Below the pieces are notes generated by a model, which worked only from the letters and a program-made list of their open reading frames with translations, made no database searches and had not been told where the DNA came from. 8,716 nucleotides of DNA from Xanthobacteraceae bacterium (GTDB taxonomy: Bacteria > Pseudomonadota > Alphaproteobacteria > Rhizobiales > Xanthobacteraceae). The stretch is from positions 1 through 8,716 of the forward strand of contig JAUSIF010000162.1 of assembly GCA_030648135.1 (NCBI GenBank). Direction: 5' to 3'. The translations under genes and the position numbers were made by a program. Positions within the stretch are counted from its first letter, which is position 1, and each line of letters starts with the position of its first letter. Shown here one piece after another: positions 6,431-8,716 of this stretch.

Positions 6431-7123
6431 CTATTCAATAACGAAGCGACCAGCGCGATCATGCGTCAACATTACCAGCGAATCGCCAGTGAATGTACCA
6501 CCTTGAAACTGAATATACTCGATCGACTGCAAATGCAATTTATTCGACTTGTCGATGCTTACATGATCGAGACCGGTATCCGCCAAATCGATGTTGTGCA
6601 GTGTGCCGCGGAAACTCGGCCCCCGCGCAACGCGTACGCCCCAACCGTTGTTCGACTGATAGAAATTCACCAGTCGCAGAACGTTTCCGGTCACGTATTG
6701 TACCGCGGTCGGATCGTAAGTGATGACAAGCCTCACGGGAACATCGTGCTCGCCGAGTCTCGCGGCCATTTGAATGGCAGCATTTGCGCCGAGCGAATGG
6801 CCGATGATGACAATATTTTCCTGAACACCGGATCGGTACTGGCTGGCGATGGAATCCGCGAGGGTATAGTATTCCATGTGACCATGGACGGTCGCCCGAA
6901 TCCCGCGACGGTTGAGCTTGACGGTAAGCTCGTTCATTCCTGTCGAGAACACATCCAACCACCCGCGCAGCAGATAGACGTGAGTGCCGCCTGCGTGCGG
7001 CACGGCCGTAGCGGATCTCACGGTCGCCGTAGCTTGCGCCTGCGCCTGGAAGCTTGCTCCGGCCAATGTCAATGCCGCTATCGCGAAGCCCAGCAACGCC
7101 AATACTCGCACGAACCGCATCAT
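6431..7123 (-). CDS. Exported alpha/beta hydrolase (lipase/esterase-like)
   Basis: Counted from an upstream ATG at 7156, the frame gives 241 residues. The start used here is the ATG at 7123, followed at once by another ATG, which puts a clean Sec leader at the N-terminus (MMRFVRVLALLGFAIAALTL, cleavage near QAQA) and gives 230 residues. The mature part shows the alpha/beta-hydrolase order: THVYLLRGWLDVFSTGMN strand and turn, then the nucleophile elbow GHSLGANAA (Ser121 in the longer numbering), an acid candidate in TYDPT (Asp148) and a histidine in GLDHVSID (His198). A periplasmic lipase, esterase or amidase acting on an unknown substrate is likely. Its base composition and codon choice look less GC-rich than the neighbouring genes, and a pseudogene fragment and repeats flank it, which hints at later acquisition. 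Ribosome-binding signals are weak for both starts (GGGAA 7 bases before 7156; GGGTCAAGC before 7123). Confidence 0.8.
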   Translation of the reverse strand: MMRFVRVLALLGFAIAALTLAGASFQAQAQATATVRSATAVPHAGGTHVYLLRGWLDVFSTGMNELTVKLNRRGIRATVHGHMEYYTLADSIASQYRSGVQENIVIIGHSLGANAAIQMAARLGEHDVPVRLVITYDPTAVQYVTGNVLRLVNFYQSNNGWGVRVARGPSFRGTLHNIDLADTGLDHVSIDKSNKLHLQSIEYIQFQGGTFTGDSLVMLTHDRAGRFVIE

Positions 7124-7168
7124 GCTTGACCCATTTTCATGACGGTAGTTTGTCATACGTTAGTTCCC

Positions 7169-7190
7169 GCCCCGGCCAAAAGGCTGGGGC
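7169..7190 (+). repeat. Hairpin upstream of the hydrolase gene
   Basis: GCCCCGGCC and GGCTGGGGC (7169-7177 with 7182-7190) form a 9-bp stem with one G-U pair around an AAAA loop. As the pair is G-U only in + strand RNA, the structure is weaker in the hydrolase transcript. It is a possible palindromic repeat; its role is unknown. Confidence 0.35.
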
Positions 7191-7436
7191 CACTAAATGT
7201 AACGCGCCGGCCGCCATTTGGTTCAACCGAAGTTTGAAGAAATACGTATGCGAGAGCCGCCTGACCCAGTTGGCCTCGACCTGCTGCGCTCACATCGCAT
7301 AGATGATCAAGACGACCACCTCGCGGCTGCAAGCCCGAACGGTTGGGACAAAGCGGCGAGTAAATGTCCGCCTTGGGTCATGTCCGGACGTTGAGTGGCT
7401 GGCTCATGAATTTCCCAAATAGTGCCGGAAGCAGAC
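7191..7436. other. Non-coding stretch between hydrolase gene and repeat cluster
   Basis: No supported gene is seen. A 48-codon + strand frame (7248-7394) has no ribosome-binding site or recognisable product. The string AAATGTCCGCCTTGGGTCAT (7362-7381) resembles degenerate intergenic sequence often found in Bradyrhizobium-type genomes, but I cannot assign it. Confidence 0.4.
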
Positions 7437-7520
7437 GTCGTCCCCGCGAAAGCGGGGACCGTTGTCCGCACACTGAGAACGGTCCCGGCTCTCGGCGCAT
7501 TGCGCCTCGGCCGGGACGAC
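7437..7520. repeat. 84-base palindromic repeat with 8-bp terminal inverted repeats
   Basis: The element starts GTCGTCCC and ends GGGACGAC. Inside are TCCCCGC-GAAA-GCGGGGA (7441-7458), ACCGTT...AACGGT (7458-7463 with 7478-7483), and GTCCCGGC...GCCGGGAC (7482-7489 with 7510-7517) enclosing GGCGC-ATT-GCGCC. The first part is the widespread 'CCCCGCGAAAGCGGGG' palindrome of proteobacterial intergenic repeats. Two such units in opposite orientation make a BIME-like composite. Confidence 0.7.
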
Positions 7521-7536
7521 GAAAGGCGTGTATGCC

Positions 7537-7556
7537 CGGGCCAAGCCCGCGTATGA
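7537..7556. repeat. Fragment of a CGGGC-CAA-GCCCG palindromic repeat
   Basis: CGGGC-CAA-GCCCG (7537-7549) is followed by GTATGACG, a degenerate form of the 'CCGGGTCAAGCCCGGCAATGACG' repeat type. A third, intact unit of this kind lies at 7599-7625, so the gap carries a small cluster of related palindromes. Confidence 0.45.
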
Positions 7557-7590
7557 CGATGCTGCGGGGGACGCGCATGACGTTCCCCCA

Positions 7591-7621
7591 AAAACGAAAT
7601 CGCCGGGCAGAGCCCGGCGAT
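7591..7621 (-). terminator. Probable terminator of ldtR, built from a palindromic repeat
   Basis: On the - strand, ATCGCCGGGC-TCT-GCCCGGCGAT (7621 down to 7599) is a perfect 10-bp stem with a 3-base loop, followed by TTCGTTTTT. It lies 23 bases after the ldtR stop codon. The stem plus the flanking TGACG also matches a common dispersed repeat, so a repeat unit may have been taken up as the terminator. Confidence 0.65.
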
Positions 7622-7644
7622 GACGTATTGGAATACGGCTTAGC

Positions 7645-8157
7645 TCAGAGCCGGTAGAGAATCTGGTCGGTCCAGAACCGCTCCAGCCGCTGCAGCGCCT
7701 TGTTCAGCACCTGCAAATCGGCGCCGTTGATGCCGCCCACCTGTTCGAGGGTGCGGACATGCTTCTGGTACAGATCCTTGATGACCACGTGCACCTCGTT
7801 GCCCTTGTCGGTGAGGCTGATGCGCACCGAGCGGCGGTCGAGCCGCGACCGCGCATGATGCAGATAGCCCATCTCCACGAGCTTCTTGAGGTTGTAGGAG
7901 ACGTTCGAGCCGAGATAATAGCCGCGGGTCCTGAGCTCGCCGGCGGTAAGCTCGCTGTCGCCGATATTGAACAGCAGCAACGCCTGAACGCTGTTGATGT
8001 CCGACCGTCCGCGCCGGTCGAACTCGTCCTTGATCACGTCGAGCAGCCGGCGGTGCAGGCGCTCTACGAGGGTCAAGGCCTCGAGATAGGGCGTCTTCAA
8101 TTCCTGAGGACGCTCCTGGGGAGCGGCGGCCTCGACCGCGCGCGCAACATTTTTCAT
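7645..8157 (-). CDS. ldtR: LdtR-type MarR-family transcriptional regulator
   Basis: This 170-residue protein is a dimeric winged-helix DNA-binding regulator. The winged helix-turn-helix spans about 52-120: INSVQALLLFNIGDSELTAG, the recognition helix region YYLGSNVSYNLKKLVEMGYL (80-99), and the wing HARSRLDRRSVRISLT with the DRRS signature at 107-110. Helices at 24-50 and 120-168 form the dimer interface. The YYLGSNVSYNLKKLVEMGYL string and the overall length are those I associate with LdtR of Hyphomicrobiales. In Liberibacter that protein responds to small aromatic ligands and controls an adjacent L,D-transpeptidase gene and osmotic tolerance. The ATG at 8157 is preceded by GAGG with 6-base spacing; the longer frame to 8238 is rejected. 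Here the transpeptidase gene lies 2.5 kb downstream on the same strand rather than next door. AT-rich dyad sequence just before the start could allow autoregulation. Confidence 0.88.
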   Translation of the reverse strand: MKNVARAVEAAAPQERPQELKTPYLEALTLVERLHRRLLDVIKDEFDRRGRSDINSVQALLLFNIGDSELTAGELRTRGYYLGSNVSYNLKKLVEMGYLHHARSRLDRRSVRISLTDKGNEVHVVIKDLYQKHVRTLEQVGGINGADLQVLNKALQRLERFWTDQILYRL

Positions 8158-8167
8158 TTGACGCCTC

Positions 8168-8187
8168 ACCAAATTTTGTTTGACCGG
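8168..8187. promoter_or_regulatory. AT-rich dyad before ldtR, possible autoregulatory site
   Basis: CAAA-T-TTTG and the overlapping CAAA-TTTTG-TTTG lie directly upstream of the ldtR ribosome-binding site in otherwise GC-rich DNA. MarR regulators often bind such dyads over their own leader. No known LdtR site was compared. Confidence 0.25.
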
Positions 8188-8363
8188 CGGGTGATTTTTT
8201 TCCCGCTTCTTGGGCAGAGTTATATCGAACACGCGCAAAGGAAGGCTTAAATTGCAGGATAAATGCTTCCTCTCCGAACAGGATTGACGATTCCTTGACG
8301 AGAAAGGTCGAGTCCGCGCGAACGCAAGCGCCGGCGCCGGCCGTGTCCCACATAGAGACCGCA
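8188..8363. other. ldtR upstream region with direct repeat and palindrome
   Basis: No gene is supported. It contains TTGACGA twice (8284-8290 and 8295-8301), 11 bases apart, and the 12-bp palindrome GCCGGCGCCGGC (8330-8341). These may belong to the ldtR control region, whose promoter I cannot place with confidence. Confidence 0.4.
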
Positions 8364-8470
8364 GCTAGAGCATTTTCCGGCGAAGTGGGGACCGGTTCGC
8401 CGAAGAAAATGCGATAAAACAAACGAAACAGAGCGGTTTCCGATTCAACTTGAGTGGAAACCGCTCTAGC
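8364..8470. repeat. RIME-like mosaic repeat, 107 bases, with terminal inverted repeats
   Basis: The element is bounded by GCTAGAG (8364-8370) and its complement CTCTAGC (8464-8470). It holds two large palindromes: GCATTTTC...GAAAATGC (8370-8377 with 8405-8412) with inner CGGCGAA...TTCGCCG (8378-8384 with 8396-8402), and AGAGCGGTTTCC...GGAAACCGCTCT (8430-8441 with 8456-8467). The strings AGAGCATTTTCCGGCGAAGT and GAGCGGTTTCC are familiar from Rhizobium-specific intergenic mosaic elements and their relatives in Hyphomicrobiales. It sits 15 bases from the stop codon of the RND pump gene and has no coding capacity. Confidence 0.8.
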
Positions 8471-8485
8471 TTCCGCAACGCCGGA

Positions 8486-8716
8486 TCATCGTTTGCCAAG
8501 TCTTACGTCAAGCAAATCAGGCCATTTCCACGCCGGATACCATTCGGTCTTCGCCACCGCATAAATCGCCGGAATGACGATCAGGGTGAGTAAGGTAGAG
8601 GACACCATGCCGCCGATCATCGGCACCGCGATCCGCTGCATCACCTCGGCGCCGGTGCCGTGGCTCCACATGATCGGCAACAGCCCGGCCATGATGGCAC
8701 AGACCGTCATCATCTT
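8486..8716 (-). CDS. Heavy-metal efflux RND pump (CusA/CzcA family), C-terminal end only
   Basis: The frame is open to the right edge of the window; the preceding codon gives K before MMTVCAIMAGLLPIMW, so the ATG at 8713 is internal. The 77 visible residues match the extreme C-terminus of inner-membrane CusA/CzcA pumps: GLLPIMWSHGTGAEVMQRIA, then VPMIGGMVSSTLLTLIVIP for the last membrane helix and a short basic tail ending RLGKR. In such systems the pump works with a periplasmic adaptor and an outer-membrane channel to expel Cu(I)/Ag(I) or Zn/Co/Cd. Which metal cannot be judged, because the substrate-binding region is outside the window. It is transcribed in the same direction as ldtR and ends 15 bases before the mosaic repeat. 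Confidence 0.92.
   Translation of the reverse strand, partial: KMMTVCAIMAGLLPIMWSHGTGAEVMQRIAVPMIGGMVSSTLLTLIVIPAIYAVAKTEWYPAWKWPDLLDVRLGKR

Noticed and set aside
6317..7129. 270-codon + strand frame opposite the hydrolase gene
   Set aside because: The - strand frame has a signal peptide and GHSLG elbow, whereas this one has no recognisable features.
7248..7394. 48-codon + strand frame in the gap upstream of the hydrolase gene
   Set aside because: It has no ribosome-binding site and no similarity I recognise, and its end overlaps repeat-like sequence.
7307..7591. 94-codon - strand frame containing VPAFAGTT
   Set aside because: The VPAFAGTT string arises from translating the CCCCGCGAAAGCGGGG palindromic repeat. 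It is a known source of spurious gene calls.
5280..8470. CRISPR array or phage attachment site among the repeats
   Set aside because: The repeats differ in sequence and spacing and are palindromic intergenic units. There are no regular spacers, integrase genes or tRNA ends.

Overview
The window looks like chromosomal DNA of an alphaproteobacterium of the order Hyphomicrobiales (rhizobia and relatives, roughly Bradyrhizobium / Rhodoplanes / Pseudolabrys type). The basis is high GC, an LdtR-type MarR regulator, a DUF1236 exported protein, a remnant of the ABC_sub_bind family that is heavily expanded in Bradyrhizobium relatives, and several palindromic intergenic repeats of the kind scattered through those genomes. 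This placement comes from gene content read by eye, not from a database search.

Left part (1-3800, all + strand): the 3' part of an LVIVD-repeat beta-propeller protein, an MFS proton symporter of the sugar/aromatic-acid type, a strong hairpin, and then a TRAP-type (DctP-family) substrate-binding protein. The last has no signal peptide and no membrane partner genes beside it. Together they look like an uptake/catabolic module for a small organic acid, but the substrate cannot be read from the sequence and no catabolic enzyme is present here.

Right part (3832-8716, all genes on the - strand): a Tat-exported L,D-transpeptidase (YkuD fold, PG-binding domain); a repeat-rich 576-base gap; a small exported glycine-zipper/DUF1236 protein with a textbook terminator; a gap holding a decayed + strand fragment of an ABC_sub_bind gene; an exported alpha/beta hydrolase with a GHSLG nucleophile elbow; a repeat-rich 488-base gap; an LdtR-type MarR regulator; a 107-base mosaic repeat with terminal inverted repeats; and the C-terminal end of a CusA/CzcA-type heavy-metal RND pump that runs off the right edge.

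The most coherent biological theme is cell-envelope maintenance. LdtR is known in Liberibacter to control a linked L,D-transpeptidase gene. Here both types of gene occur within 4.3 kb but are separated by two exported-protein genes, a pseudogene fragment and repeats, as if later insertions had opened up the locus. I see no tRNA, rRNA, CRISPR array, complete insertion sequence or phage gene, and nothing that amounts to a clearly new system. The points worth a second look are the leaderless orphan TRAP protein, the split ldtR/transpeptidase locus, the repeat elements, and one unexplained structured stretch at 5373-5580.
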